A stretch of DNA of 64,000 nucleotides from Spongilla lacustris (lineage: Eukaryota > Porifera > Demospongiae > Spongillida > Spongillidae). The DNA lies in contig OX442418.1 in the NCBI GenBank assembly GCA_949361645.1, forward strand, positions 10,822,632 to 10,886,631. Direction: 5' to 3'. How positions within the stretch are numbered: position 1 is the stretch's first letter; the number at the start of each line of letters is the position of its first letter. Below are positions 1-15,100 of the stretch, in pieces. The notes beneath the pieces are model-generated. The model ran no database searches, was not told where the DNA came from, and saw only the letters and a list, made by a program, of their open reading frames with translations. The position numbers were made by a program, and so were the translations under genes.

Positions 1-172
1 GGAGGAGATGTAACCTCTGGAATGGCATCAGCTAACACAACCAACCTAACTCTTCAATTCAACCCTCTCCACACATCTAATGGAGGACAGTACTCCTGTA
101 TAGCCAATATCTCCATCCCAATATTATCCATCACAAGTTACCGTACGGTAGCCTATATCCTTACTGTTCAGA
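1..172 (+). CDS. Partial Ig exon, type B
   Basis: This is the 3' part of a B-type Ig exon, cut by the window edge. It encodes the F-strand motif G-G-Q-Y-S-C and ends in phase 1 at a GTACGT donor (173). It matches nearly base for base the ends of the B exons at 851-1168 and 1840-2157. Confidence 0.85.
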
Positions 173-3100
173 GTACGTTTTTGAACCCAGGCACTTGATC
201 AATACAATAGCTAGCATATATCATAATACAAAGTAAATAAATCAAACACCTTACATGTGCTACTGTTAATTTGCATGCAAAACATGTGACTCACATGCAG
301 ATGACACACTTTCAACCTAATACTGCTGCATAGAATATTGAGTGGGCTATTCTGGTTGAAACAAGATTTTAAAATTTGTGCCAGTGATGTACATTAGAAT
401 CTACTATTTAGCCCTTCATAGAATGAGTTAAATATCATATATTTTCACAGTTTTCCCTCCGACCATCACCATCACCTTCACACCCATCACTACCTCATAC
501 TATGCTGGTACACCACTCAACCTCACCTGCACTGTTCAGCTCATCCCACAAGTGGACACTCCTGTCATCTTTAACTCCTTGTGGACTGGACCAGGTGGAC
601 AGATCTCCAGTGGTGTTGGTAGAGTCTCACTCTCCTCTGGTGTCAAACAGACCACTGTACAGTTCAATCCTCTCAACACCACTGATACTGGAGTGTACAA
701 CTGTTCAGTTAGTGTTTCTGCATCAGGTCAGCAGTATGTGGACACCTCAATAGCTGTCAGTATTTCCATCACACTAATCACAGTGCAAGGTGAGTAGTTG
801 TTAGAGCAACTGACATCTGATGTTCACCATCCACCCCTCCTCACTCACAGCTCTCCCTGCTCCTCAGGTGACCATCACTCCATCAGGGAGCTCCACTGCA
901 GGAAATCCATACACACTGACATGTACAGTGATGGTAGTAAATGGACTGGTAGTTGCTCCTCAGGTGATGTGGTTGAAGAATGGTACAAGTACTGTTGGAG
1001 GAGATGTAACCTCTGGAATGGCATCAGCTAACACAACCAACCTAACTCTTCAATTCAACCCTCTCCACACATCTAATGGAGGACAGTACTCCTGTATAGC
1101 CAATATCTCCATCCCAATATTATCCATCACAAGTTACCATATGGTAGCCTATATCCTTACTGTTCAGAGTACGTTTTTGAACCCAGGCACTTGATCAATA
1201 CAATAGCTAGCATACATCACAATACAAAGTAAATAAATCAAATACCTTACATGTGCTACTGTTAAGCAAAACATGTGACTCACATGCAGATGACATGCTT
1301 CCAACCTAATACTGCTGCATATAATACTGAGTGAGCTATTCTGGTTAAAACAAGAATTTAAAATTCGTGCCAGTGATGTACATTACAATCTACTATTTAG
1401 TCTTGCATAGAATGAGTTAAATATCATATATTTTCACAGTTTTCCCTCCGACCATCACCATCACCTTCACACCCATCACTACCTCATACTATGCTGGTAC
1501 CACACTCAACCTCACCTGCACTGTTCAGCTCCTCCCACAAGTGGACACTCCTGTCATCTTTAACTCCTTGTGGACTGGACCAGGAGGACAGATCTCCAGT
1601 GGTGTTGGTAGAGTCTCACTCTCCTCTGGTGTCAACCAGACCACTGTACAGTTCAATCCTCTCAACACCACTGATACTGGAGTGTACAACTGTTCAGTTA
1701 GTGTTTCTGCATCAGGTCAGCAGTATGTGGACACCTCAATAGCTGTTAGCTCTTCCATCACACCAATCACAGTGCAAGGTGAGCAGTTGTTAGAGCAACT
1801 GACATCTGATATTCACCATCCACCCCTCCTCCCTTACAGCTCTCCCTGCTCCTCAGGTGACCATCACTCCATCAGGGAGCTCCACTGTAGGAAGTCCATA
1901 CACACTGACATGTACAGTGATGGTAGTAAATGGACTGGTAGTAGTTCCTCAGGTGATGTGGTTGAAGAATGGTACAAGTACTGTTGGAGGAGATGTGACC
2001 TCTGGAATGGCATCAGCTAACACAACCAACCTCGCTCTTCAATTCAACCCTCTCCGCACATCTGATGGAGGACAGTACTCCTGTATAGCCAATATCTCCA
2101 TCCCAATATTATCCATCAAAAGTTACCGTACCCTAGCCTATATCCTTCCTGTTCAGAGTACGTTTTTGAACCCTGGCACTTGATCAATATAATAGCTAGC
2201 ATATATCATAATACAAAGTGAATAAATCAAACACCTTACATGTGCTATTGTTAATTTGCATGCAAAACATGTGACTCACATGCAGATGACACACTTTCAA
2301 CCTAATACTGCTGCATACAATACTGAGTGGGCTATTCTGGTTTAAAAAAGATTTCAAAATTTGTGCCAGTGATGTACATTACAATCTACTATTTAGTCTT
2401 GCATAGAATGAGTTAAATATCATATATTTTCACAGTTTTCCCTCCGATCATCACCATCACCTTCACACCCATCACTACCTCATACTATGCTGGTACACCA
2501 CTCAACCTCACCTGCACTGTTCAGCTCATCCCACAAGTGGACACTCCGGTCATCTTTAACTCCTTGTGGACTGGACCAGGAGGACAGATCTCCAGTGGTG
2601 TTGGTAGAGTCTCACTCTCCTCTGGTGTCAACCAGACCACTGTACAGTTCAATCCTCTCAACACCACTGATGCCGGAGTGTACAACTGTTTAGTTAGTGT
2701 TTCTGCATCAGGTCAGCAGTATGTGGACACCTCAATAGCTGTCAGTTCTTCCATCACACCAATCACAGTGCTAGGTCAGTAGTTCTTAGAGCAGTTGACA
2801 TCTGGTGTTCACCATCCACCCCTCTTCCCTCATAGCTCTCCCTGCTCCTCAGGTGACCATCACTCCATCAGGGAACTCCACTGCAGGAAGTCCATACACA
2901 CTGACATGTACAGTGATGGTAGTGAATGGACTAGTCGTTGTTCCTCAGATGACGTGGTTGAAGAATGGTACAAGTGTTGTTGGAGGAAATGGTGTTTTAG
3001 TAACATATGGAATGGTCACAGCTAATACAACTAGCCTCACTCTCAAATTCAACCCTCACCAGACATCTAATGGAGGGCAGTACACCTGCATAGTTAATGT

Positions 3101-6100
3101 TTCCATCCCAGTAATATCCATCACCAGTCTGTATACCACATTACAATATACTACCATTGTTCAAAGTAAGCGATACACTCATAACAAGTCACGTGTCCAA
3201 CAAAGCCACACCCACAGTCCCTCCTCCAATCATCACCCCCATGGCTACCCCAAGTCAAACTGTTTCAAAAGAGGTCAACATGACTCTAAGCTGTGGTAGT
3301 CAGCTGAGTCCTTATGTGGATACCCCAGTGGGGGTGGTAATCACTTGGACAGGACCAGATGGTGGTGGTCTGATGGGATCCAGTACAGCCTTGCTGGGGG
3401 GAACATACCAGAGCTCATTGCTGGTGATGTCATTATCACCTGACAGGGCTGGCACTTACAACTGTTCAATGTCTGTCCTTCCAAACAACACACCATATGT
3501 GACAGGAACAGAGAGCTATAAGACAATAGAAGGTAAAGATATCAATGTCCATGGACTAATGGTTGATGTCTTCCCCTCTGCAGTTGCCCTCCACACAGTC
3601 ACAGTAATGGCCTCATCAACCACACCCACTGCAGGAATGAACTACACACTCACCTGTACAGCAGTAACTTCTAACAATGTGCCCTCTAGCTCCCCTCCTC
3701 AGCTGTCATGGAATGAAATGACCTATGGAGGTGTATTCCCCGGGACACAGAGTACCATAGGAAATACCACCACCTTGAATATCTCATTTGACCCTCTCCA
3801 TACCTCTGATGAGGGAACCTACACTTGCCAGTCCAATCTTAGTTATCCTGTCAGTTTAGTAATCACTAAATATAGCAGTGTGATCATTCAAAGTAAGAGG
3901 TAGCTGCTCTTGTTGCCATGCAAACAATGTTAATGTATTCCTTTCAGTACCCACACCATCTGTTACCATAACAACACTGAACCCCGTTGTACCTGTCAGT
4001 GGTAATATTACCATGACCTGTAATATCCAGTTGGACCCATCAGTGGACAGTACAGTGATGGTGAACAGTACATGGATTGCACCAGGGGGAGCTACCCTCA
4101 GTGGTAGTAATCCATCATGGACTGGATCATCCTACCAGAGCACAGTGATGCTGACTCTAGTGGGGACTGGAAATGCTGGGAACTATACCTGCTTAGCAGT
4201 AATATCACCTATCAATAATCCATTCCTTCTTCAAACATCAGGAATATCGTCTATTCTGGGTTGAGTAGTGTGCAAACAATGATGTCATTCATTTCATATA
4301 TTTTTTGATTTCAGTTTCAGTGCACACTGTAAACATCAGCACTTCAGGCAGTCCAGTGGCTGGACAGATGTACACACTCACCTGTACTGGGAGAATAGTG
4401 GGGAACGCTTCACTTACTTCTGTAGTGACATGGAGCAACTCAAGTGGAGTGGTTACAAATGGAAATGGCATCACTGTATCCAATGGTAACATCACATTTA
4501 ACCCTCTTCATACCTCCCATGGAGGGGAGTACATCTGCCAGTCTATACTGAGCTCACCATTCAGTATGGCTACATCTGTGACAAATATCATTGTTCTAAG
4601 TATGTTTGTCCAATTTTAGTAATGAACACTGCTGAAGTTGATTGCCTACCCACAGTCCCTCCTCCCACTGTTACCATCACCTCCACACCCATCACTACCT
4701 CATACTATGCTGGTACATCACTCAACCTCACCTGCACTGTTCAGCTCATCCCACAAGTGGACACTCCTGTCATCTTTAACTCCTTGTGGACTGGACCAAG
4801 AGGACAGATCTCCAGTGGTGTTGGTAGAGTCTCACTCTCCTCTGGTGTCAACCAGACCACTGTACAGTTCAATCCTCTTAACACCACTGATACTGGAGTG
4901 TACAACTGTTCAGTTAGTGTTTCTACACCAGGTCAGCAGTATGTGAACACCTCAATAGCTGTCAGTTCTTCCATCACACCAATCACAGTGCAAGGTCAGT
5001 AGTTCTTAGAGCAGTTGACATCTGATGTTCACCATCCACCCCTCCTCCCTCACAGCTCTCCCTGCTCCTCAGGTGACCATCACTCCGTCAGGGAGCTCCA
5101 CTGCAGGAAGTCCATACACACTGACATGTACAGTGATGGTAGTAAATGGACTGGTAGTTGTTCCTCAGGTGATGTGGTTGAAGAATGGTACAAATGCTTT
5201 AGGAGGAGATGTGACCTCTGGGATGGCATCAGCTAACACAACCACCCTCACTCTTCAATTCAACCCTCTCCACACATCTGATGGAGGACAGTACTCCTGT
5301 ATAGCCAATGTCTCTATCCCAGTAATATCCATCACCAGTCTGTACACCACATCACAATATAACAGCACTGTTCAAAGTAAGAAATGCACTAATGTTAAGT
5401 CACATGTCCACCAAAGCCATACCCACAGTCCCTCCTCCAATCATCACCCCCTTGGCTACCCCAAGTCAAACTGTCTCAGAGGAAGACAACATGACCCTAA
5501 GCTGTGGTAGTCAGCTGAGTCTTTATGTGGATACTGCAGTGGGGGTGGCATTCACTTGGACAGGACCAGGGGGAGGTGGTTTGATGGGATCTAGTACAGC
5601 CTTGCTGGGAGGAACATAGCAGAGCTCATTGGTGGTGATGTCATTATCACCTGACAGGACTGGCACTTACAACTGTTCAATGTCTGTCCTTCCAAACAAC
5701 TCACCATATGTGACAGGAACAGAAAACTATAAAACAATAGAAGGTAAATCTAAAACCCTGTGTGCCCGGCCCCCCAACATATTTCTAGAAGGGGGGGGGG
5801 CCAGGGCCCACTATTCTTTGAGGGGCTGCACCTACCGTGCTGATAATTATTTCATAAAGAAATAACGCATGCAGCCGACGCAGCATAGAATCGTATACGT
5901 TTAAAGTGCGCGCGAACGGAAGTGAAGCATCAAAACTAAAAGCAGAAGTACTTAACGCCTTGATGAGAGGAACGTTTGAAAGCATGCTGCATACAGGACA
6001 AGGCTTCATCGCCAACGTAACTCGGAACGCTCGTATTTGTCGAATCAACTATCTCAAAGGAGACTTTCCACTCCCTAGCCCCCCCCCCCCCCCCCCCCTC

Positions 6101-9100
6101 CTCTCATCGCTCGTATTTCGACTGGAGCAATAAGGCTTGTTGCCCAGGGCCCACGACAGCCTAAATCCGGCCCTGCAGCCAGAGGCCGCCTGGGGGTATA
6201 TAGCGCTTAATATCGGCAGGTCATGCGGCGCGGGCCAAAGAACGCAAAGCATTTTCAGTAACTGACGCAATCTATTGTAATGACGCAATTTGCACAGGTA
6301 CCGACCACCAGGATTGGGTAATAATCCTTGTAGATAGTTTAAACTATCTATGGCGGCACGACGATCAAGACAGCATATGCAGTGGAACAAAGATTCACCA
6401 TATGCATGGGAATTTTTTTCTTCCATAAGCAATACTGTACATGGCTAGGAATACGTGTTCCTTTAGTATTTATAGCGCGCTTTTGCACTTTTTATATGTA
6501 AATGTACTAAAATTGGTTTATGGTTTACACTATTTATACGTCTTTACTCATGCACAGTTATGCAGCACAATAATACAATATCGATAGCGAAAAAAACTAG
6601 GCCGTAATGAATGCTTGTCGCTATAGTGCACACTGCCGCTTAAACTTATGACTTCAATTTTCGCTTCGATGCCATTGACGGGTTACATAATTATTTTTAA
6701 AACAAGGGCGCCCATAATGTTTATGAATTAATGGTTGATGTCATCCCCTCTGCAGTTGCCCTCCACACAGTCACAGTAACGGCCTCATCAACCACACCCA
6801 CTGCAGGAATGAATTACTCACTCACCTGTACAGCAGTAACTTCTAACAATGTGCCCTCTAGCTCACCTCCTCAGCTGTCATGGAATGAAATGAGCTATGG
6901 AGATATATTCCCTGGGACCCAGAGTACCATAGGAAATACCACCACCTTGAGTATCTCATTTGACCCTCTCCATACCTCTGATGAGGGAACCTACACTTGT
7001 CAGTCCAATCTTAGTTATCCTGTCAGTTCAGTAATCACTAAATATAGCAGTGTGATCATTCAAAGTAAGCAATACCTGGTCTTGTTGCCATGCCAACAAT
7101 ATTAATGTAATACTTTCAGTACCCACACCAACTGTTACCATAACAACACCGAACTCTGTTGTACATGTCAGAGGTAATATCACCCTGACCTGTAATATCC
7201 AGTTGGACCCATCAGTTGACAGTACAGTTATGGTGAACAGTACATGGACTGCACCAGGGGGAGCTACCCTCAGTGGTAGTAATCCTTCATGGACTGGATC
7301 ATCCTACCAGAGCACACTGATGCTGACTTCCCTGGGGACTGGAAATGCTGGGAACTATACCTGCTTAGCAATAATCTCACCTATTAATAATTCATTCCTT
7401 CTTCAGACATCAGGAGTGTCATCTATTCTGGGTTGAGTAGTGTGCAAACAATGATGTCATTTTTTTCATATTGTTGCTTTATTTCAGTTTCAGTGCACAC
7501 AGTAAACATCAGAACTTTAGACAGTGCAGTGGCAGGACAGATGTATGCACTAACCTGTACTGGGAGGATAGTGGGGAACACTTCACTTACTCCTATGGTG
7601 ACATGGAGCAACTCAAATGGAGTTGTTACCAGTGGAAATGGCATCACTGTATCCAATAGTAACATCACATTTAAACCTATTCACACCTCTCATGGAGGAG
7701 AGTACATCTGCCAGTCTACACTGAGCTCACCATTCAGTATGACTACATCTGTTACGAATGTCATTGTTCAAAGTACGTTTGTCCAATCTTAATGATGAGC
7801 ACTGCTGAAGTTGATTTCCTTTCCACAGTCCCTCCTCCCACTGTCGCCATCACTTCCTCACCAATCAATACCTCATACTATGCTGGTACATCACTCAACT
7901 TCACCTGCACTGTTCAGCTCATCCCACAAGTGGACACTCCTATCATCTTTAACTCCTTGTGGACTGGACCAGGAGGACAGATCTCTAGTGGTGCTGGTAG
8001 AGTCTCACTCTCCTCTGGTGTCAACCAGACCACTGTACAGCTCAATCCTCTCAACACCACTGATACTGGAGTGTACAACTGTTCAGTTAGTGTTTCTGCA
8101 TCAGGTCAGCAGTATGTGGACACCTCAATAGCTGTTAGCTCTTCCATCTCACCAATCACAGTGCAAGGTCAGTAATTGTTGAAGCAGCTGACATCTGATA
8201 TTCACCATCCACCCCTCCTCCCTCACAGCTCTCCCTGCTCCTCAGGTGACCATCACTCCATCAGGGAGCTCCACTGCAGGGAGTCCATACACACTGATAT
8301 GTACAGTGATGGTAGTAAATGGACTGGTCGTTGTTCCTCAGGTGATGTGGTTAAAGAATGGTACAAGTCCTTTAGGAAGAGATGTGACCTCTGTGATGGC
8401 CTCAGCTAACACAACCACCCTCACTCTTCAATTTAACCCTCTCTACACATCTTATGGAGGACAGTACTCCTGTATAGCCAATGTCTCCATCCCAGTAATA
8501 TCCATCACCAGTCTGTACACCACATCACAATATAACACCATTGTTCAAAGTAAGTCATTCACTCATATTAAATCACATGTTCACCAAAGCCACACCCACA
8601 GTCCCTCCTCCAATCATCACCACCATGGCTACCCCAAGTCAAACTGTCTCAGAGGAAGACAACATGACCCTAAGCTGTGGTAGTCAGCTGAGTCCTTATG
8701 TGGATACCCCAGTGGGGGTGGTAATCACTTGGACAGGACCAGATGGTGGTGGTCTGATGGGATCCCGTACAGCCTTGCTGGGGGGAACATACCAGAGCTC
8801 ACTGCTGGTGATGTCATTATCACCTGAGAGGACTGGCACTTACAACTGTTCAATGCCTGTCCTTCCAAGCAACTCACCATATGTGACAGGAACAGAGAAC
8901 TATAAGACAATAAAAGGTAAAGACATCAATGCCCATGGATTAATGGTTGACATCTTCCCCTCTGCAGTTGCCCTCCACACAGTCACAGTAATGGCCTCAT
9001 TAACCACACCCACTGCAGGAATGAACTACACACTCACCTGTACAGCAGTAACTTCTAACAATGTGCCCTCTAGCTCACCTCCTCAGCTGTCATGGAATGA

Positions 9101-12100
9101 AGTGAGCTATGGAGATATATTCCCTGGGACCCAGAGTACCATAGGAAATACCACCACCTTGAGTATCTCATTTGACCCTCTCCATACCTCTGATGAGGGA
9201 ATCTACAAATGCCAGTCCAATCTAAGTTATCCTGTCAGTTCAGTAATCACTAAATATAGCAGTGTCATGATTCAAAGTAAGCAATACCTTATCTTGTATA
9301 GATTCCAACATCATGCAACCATGCTTTCTTTATAGTACCCACACCATCTGTTACCATAGCAACACCGAACCCTGTTGTACTTGTCAGTGGTAACATCACC
9401 CTGACCTGTAATATCCAGTTGGACCCATCAGTGGACAGTACAGTGATGGTGAACAGTACATGGACTGCACCAGGGGGAGCTACCCTCAGTGGTAGTAATC
9501 CTTCATGGACTGGATCATCCTACCAGAGCACACTGATGCTGACTTCCCTGGGGACTGGAAATGCTGGGAACTATACCTGCTTAGCAGTAATATCACCTAT
9601 TAATAATTCATTCCTTCATCAAACATCAGGAATGTCATCTATTCTGAGTTGAGTAGTGTGCAAACAATGATGTCATTCTTTTCATATCTTTTTCGATTTC
9701 AGTTTCAGTGCACACCATAAGCATTACCACTTCAGGCAGTCCAGTGGCAGGACAGATGTACACACTCACCTGTAATGGGAGAATAGTAGGGAACACTTCA
9801 TTTACTCCTGTGGTGACATGGAGCAACTCAAATGGAGTTGTTACCAGTGGAAATGGCACCCCTGTAACCAACAGTAACCTCACATTTAACCCTCTTCACA
9901 CCTCCCATGGAGGGGAGTACATCTGCCAGTCTACACTGAGCTCACCATTCAGTATGACTACATCTGTCACAAATGTCATTGTTCAAAGTATGATTGTCCA
10001 ATTTTAATAATGAACACTACTGAAGTTGATTTCCTACCCACAGTCCCTCCTCCCACTGTCACCATCACCTTCTCACCCATCACTACCTCATACTATGCTG
10101 GTACACCACTCAACCTCACCTGCACTGTTCAGCTCATCCCACAAGTGGACACTCCTGTCATCTTTAACTCCTTTTGGACTGGACCAGGAGGACAGATCTC
10201 TAGTGGTGTTAGTAGAATCTCAATCTCCTATGGTGTCAACCAGACCACTGTACAGTTCAATCCTCTCAACACCACTGATACTGGAGTGTACAACTGTTTA
10301 GTTAGTGTTTCTGCATCAGGTCAGCAGTATGTGGACACCTCAATAGCTGTCAGCTCATCAATGACACCAATCACAGTGCAAGGTCAGTAATTGTTGGAGC
10401 AGTTGACATCTGGTGTTAACAATCCACCCCTCCTCCCTCACAGCTCTCCCTGCTCCTCAGGTGGCCATCACTCCATCAGGGAGCTCCACTGCAGGAAGTC
10501 CATACACACTGACATGTACAGTGATGGTAGTAAATGGACTGGTAGTTGTTCCTCAGGTGATGTGGTTGAAGAATGGTAGAAGCATTGTTGGAGGAAATGT
10601 GACCTCTGGAATGGCATCAGCTAACACAACCACCCTCACTCTCCAATTCAATCCTCTCCACACATCTAATGGAGGACAGTACTCCTGTATAGCCAATGTC
10701 TCCATCCCAGTAATATCCATCACCAGTCTGTACACCACATCACAATATAACACCATTGTGCAAAGTAAGTCATACACTCATATTAAGTCACATGTTCACC
10801 AAAGCCACACCCACAGTCCCTCCTCCAATCATCACCCCCATGGCTACCCCAAGTCAAACTGTCTCAGAGGAAGACAACATGACCCTAAGCTGTGGTAGTC
10901 AGCTGAGTCCTTATGTGGATACCCCAGTGGGGGTGGTAATCACTTGGACAGGACCAAATGGAGGTGGCCTGATTGAATCTAGTACAGTTATGCTGGTGGA
11001 AACATACCAGAGCTCATTGCTGGTGATGTCATTATCGCCTGACAGGACTGGCACTTACAACTGTTCAATGTCTGTCCTTCCAAACAACTCACCATATGTG
11101 ACAGGAACAGAGAACTATAAGACAATAGAAGGTAAAGACATCAATGTCCATGGATTAATGGTTGATGTCTTCCCCTCTGCAGTTGCCCTCCACACAATCA
11201 CAGTAATGGCCTCATCAACCACACCCACTGCTGGAATGAACTACACACTCACCTGTACAGCAGTAACTTCTAACAATGTGCCCTCTAGCTCACCTCCTCA
11301 GCTGTCATGGAATGAAATGAGCTATGGAGATATATTCCCTGGGACCCAGAGTACCATAGGAAATACCACCACCTTGAGTATCTCATTTGACCCACTCCAT
11401 ACCTCTGATGAGGGAACCTACACTTGTCAGTCCAATCTTAGTTATCCTGTCAGTTCAGTAATCACTAAATATAGCAGTGTGATCATTCAAAGTAAGAGAT
11501 ACCTGCTCTTGTTTTCATGCCAACACTATGCAACCATGCTTTTTTTATAGTACCCACACCATCTGTTACTATAACAACATTGAACCCTGTCGTACCATTG
11601 GGTGGTAATATCACCCTGACCTGTAATATACAGTTGGACCCATCAGTGGACAGTACAGTGATGGTGAACAGTACATGGATTGCACCAGGGGGAGCTACCC
11701 TCAGTGGTAGTAATCCTTCATGGACTGGATCATCCTACCAGAGCACACTGATGTTGACAACCCTGGGGACTAGAAATGCTGGGAACTATACCTGCTTAGC
11801 AGTAATCTCACCTACTAATAATTCATTCCTTCATCAAACATCAGAAATATCATCTATTCTGGGTTGAGTAGTGTGCAAATAATGATGTCATTCCGTTCAT
11901 ATCTTTTTTTATTTCAGTTTCAGTGCACACAGTAAACATTACCACATCAGGCAGTCCAGTCGCAGGACAAATGTACACACTCACCTGTAGTGGGAGGATA
12001 GTGGGGAACACTTCACTTACTCCTGTGGTGACATGGAGCAACTCAAATGAAGTTGTTACCAGTGAAAATGGCATCCCTGTAACCAATAGTAACATCACAT

Positions 12101-15100
12101 TTAACACTCTTCACAACTCTCATGGAGGAGAGTACATCTGCCAGTCTACACTGAGCTCACCATTCAGTATGATTACATCAGTGACAAATATCATTGTTCT
12201 AAGTATGATTGTCCAATTTTAATGATGAACACTGCTGTAGTTGATTTCTTTCCCACAGTTCCTCCTCCCACTGTTACCATCACCTCCACACCCATCACTA
12301 CCTCATTCTATGCTGGTACACCACTCAACCTCACCTGTACTATTCAGCTCATCCCACAAGTGGACACTCCTATCATCTTTAACTCCTTGTGGACTGGACC
12401 AGGAGGACAGATCTCTAGTGGTGTTGGTAGAGTCTCACTCTCCTCTGGTGTCAACCAGACCACTGTACAGTTCAATCCTCTCAACACCACTGATACTGGA
12501 GTGTACAACTGTTCAGTTAGTGTTTCTGCATCAGGTCAGCAGTATGTGGACACCTCAATAGCTGTCAGCTCATCAATGACACCAATCACAGTGCAAGGTC
12601 AGTAATTGTTGGAGCAGTTGATATCTGGTGTTAACAATCCACCCCTCCTCCCTCACAGCTCTCCATGCTCCTCAGGTGATCATCACTCCATCAGGGAGCT
12701 CCAATGCAGGAAGTCCATACACATTGATATGTACAGTGATGGTAGTAAATGGACTGGTAGTTGTTCCTCAGGTGATGTGGTTGAAGAATGGTACAAGTGC
12801 TTCAGGAGGAGATGTGACCTCTGTGATGGCCTCAGCTAACACAACCACCCTCACTCTCCAATTTAACCCTCTCCACACATCTGATGGAGGACAGTACTCC
12901 TGTATAGCCAATGTCTCCATCCCAGTAATATCCATCACCAGTCTGTACACCACATCACAATATAACACCATTGTAGAAAGTAAGTAATGTATTAATGTTA
13001 AGCCACATGTCCACCAAAGCCACACCCACAGTCCCTCCTCCAATCATCACCGCCATGGCTATCCCAAGTCAAACTGTCTCAGAGGAAGACAACATGACCC
13101 TAAGCTGTGGTATTCAGCTGAGTCCTTATGTGGATACTCCAGTGGGGGTGGTAATCACTTGGACAGGACCAAATGGAGGTGGTCTGATGGGATCTAGTAC
13201 AGCCTTGCTGGGGGGAACATACCAGAGCTCACTGCTGGTGATGTCATTATCACCTGACAGGACTGGCACTTACAACTGTTCAATGTCTGTTCTTCCAAAC
13301 AACACCCCATATGTGACTGGAACAGAGAAATATAACACAATAGAAGGTAAAGACATCAATGTCCATGGATTAATGGTTGATGTCTTCCCCTCTGCAGTTG
13401 CCCTCCACACAGTCACAGTAATGGCCTCATCAACCACACCCACTGCAGGAATGAATTACACACTCACCTGTACAGCAATAACTTCTAACAATGTGCCCTC
13501 TAGCTCACCTCCTCAGCTTTCATGGAATGAAATGACCTATGGAGATGTATTCCCTGGGACCCACAGTACTATAGGAAGTACTACCACCTTGAGTATCTCA
13601 TTTGACCCTCTCCATACCTCTGATGAGGGAACCTACACTTGCCAGTCCAATCTTAGTTATCCTGTCAGTTCAGTAATCACTAAATATAGCAGTGTGATCA
13701 TTCAAAGTAAGTAATACCTGGTCCTGTCGCCATGCTAACTCTAACCATGCTTTCCGTCTAGTTCCCACACCATCTGTTACTATAATAACATTGAACCCTG
13801 TCGTACCATTGGGTGGTAATGTCACCCTGACCTGTAATGTCCAGTTGGACCCATCAGTTGACAGTACAGTGATGGTGAACAGTACATGGATTGCACCAGG
13901 GGGAGCTACCCTCAGTGGTAGTAATCCTTCATGGACTGGATCATCCTACCGGAGCACAGTGATGTTGACTTCCCTGGGGACTGGAAATGCTGGGAACTAT
14001 ATCTGCTTAGCAGTAATATCACCTATTAATAATTCATTCCTTCTTCAAACATCAGGAATATCATCTATTCTGGGTTGAGTAGTGTGCAAACAATGATGTC
14101 ATTCTTTTCATATCTTTTTTGATTTCAGTTTCAGTGCACACAGTAAACATTACCACTTCAGGCAGTCCAGTGGCTGGACAGATGTACACACTCACCTGTA
14201 CTGGGCGGATAGTGGGGAACACTTCACTTATTCCTGTGGTGACATGGAGCAACTCAAATGGAGTTGTTACCAGTAGAAATGGCATCACTGTATCCAATGG
14301 TATCCTCACATTTAACCCTCTCCACACCTCTCATGGAGGGCAGTACATCTGCCAGTCTACATTGAGCTCACCATTCAGCACAAGAAATACACCTGTGATA
14401 AATATCATTGTTCAAAGTATGCTCTTGTTTTGTGATAATGAACCCTCAAGCTTACCCCCCATTCCACAGTTCCTTCTCTCATTGTCACCATCACCCCCAC
14501 ACCCATCACTACCTTATACTATGCTGGTACACCACTCAACCTCACTTGCACTGTTCAGCTCATCCCACAAGTGGACACTCCTGTCATCTTTAACTCCTTG
14601 TGGACTGGACCAGGAGGACAGATCTCCAGTGGTGTTGGTAGAATCTCACTCTCCTCTGGAGCCAACCAGACCACTGTACAGTTTAATCCTCTCAACACCA
14701 CTGATACTGGAGTGTACAACTGTTCAGTTAGTGTTTCTGCATCAGGTGAGCAGTATGTGGACACCTCAATAGCTGTCAGTTCTTCCATCTCACCAATCAC
14801 AGTGCAAGGTTAGTAAATGTGATTGGAATGCGGGGGGGGGGGGGGGGGGGGGGGAGGGAGGGGGCGGCGGGTATATATGTAACGTCACATGCAGCCGCCG
14901 CGAATGTCCAGCTGTAAAGTGGCCTAGCATAAACCTCTGCATGCGAAGGTGCGACGGGTCAACAATTTAGACAAGCTCAAATGTTAAATAGCAGCAAAGG
15001 TACCAGCAGCAGTCTCGAAATACTAAAGTATAGTAATGTGGTTTTTTTTCTTCTTTTTCTTTCCGAAAGACTACTCATATCCAAGAGTAACGGTGTGCGT

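Noticed and set aside
502..753. ORFs beginning MLVHHSTSPALFSSSHKW in each A exon (also 1491, 2487, 4638, 7811, 10026, 12241)
   Set aside because: They are a second open frame of the same Ig exon; the phase-1 frame has the Cys-Trp-Cys signature and fits the splice sites.
798..1031. ORFs beginning MLEQLTSDVHHPPLL over each A-B intron and B exon
   Set aside because: They cross a GT-AG intron and are out of frame with the Ig fold; shadows of the repeats.
3341..3526. Antisense ORFs over C, F and B exons (for example 3341, 4289, 10553, 12768, 15656)
   Set aside because: They recur only because the exons recur; no domain and wrong strand for the splice pattern.
6049..6432. 127-codon antisense ORF in the cassette 1 insertion
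   Set aside because: It ends in a Gly run encoded by the C20 tract and has no recognisable domain; probably chance.
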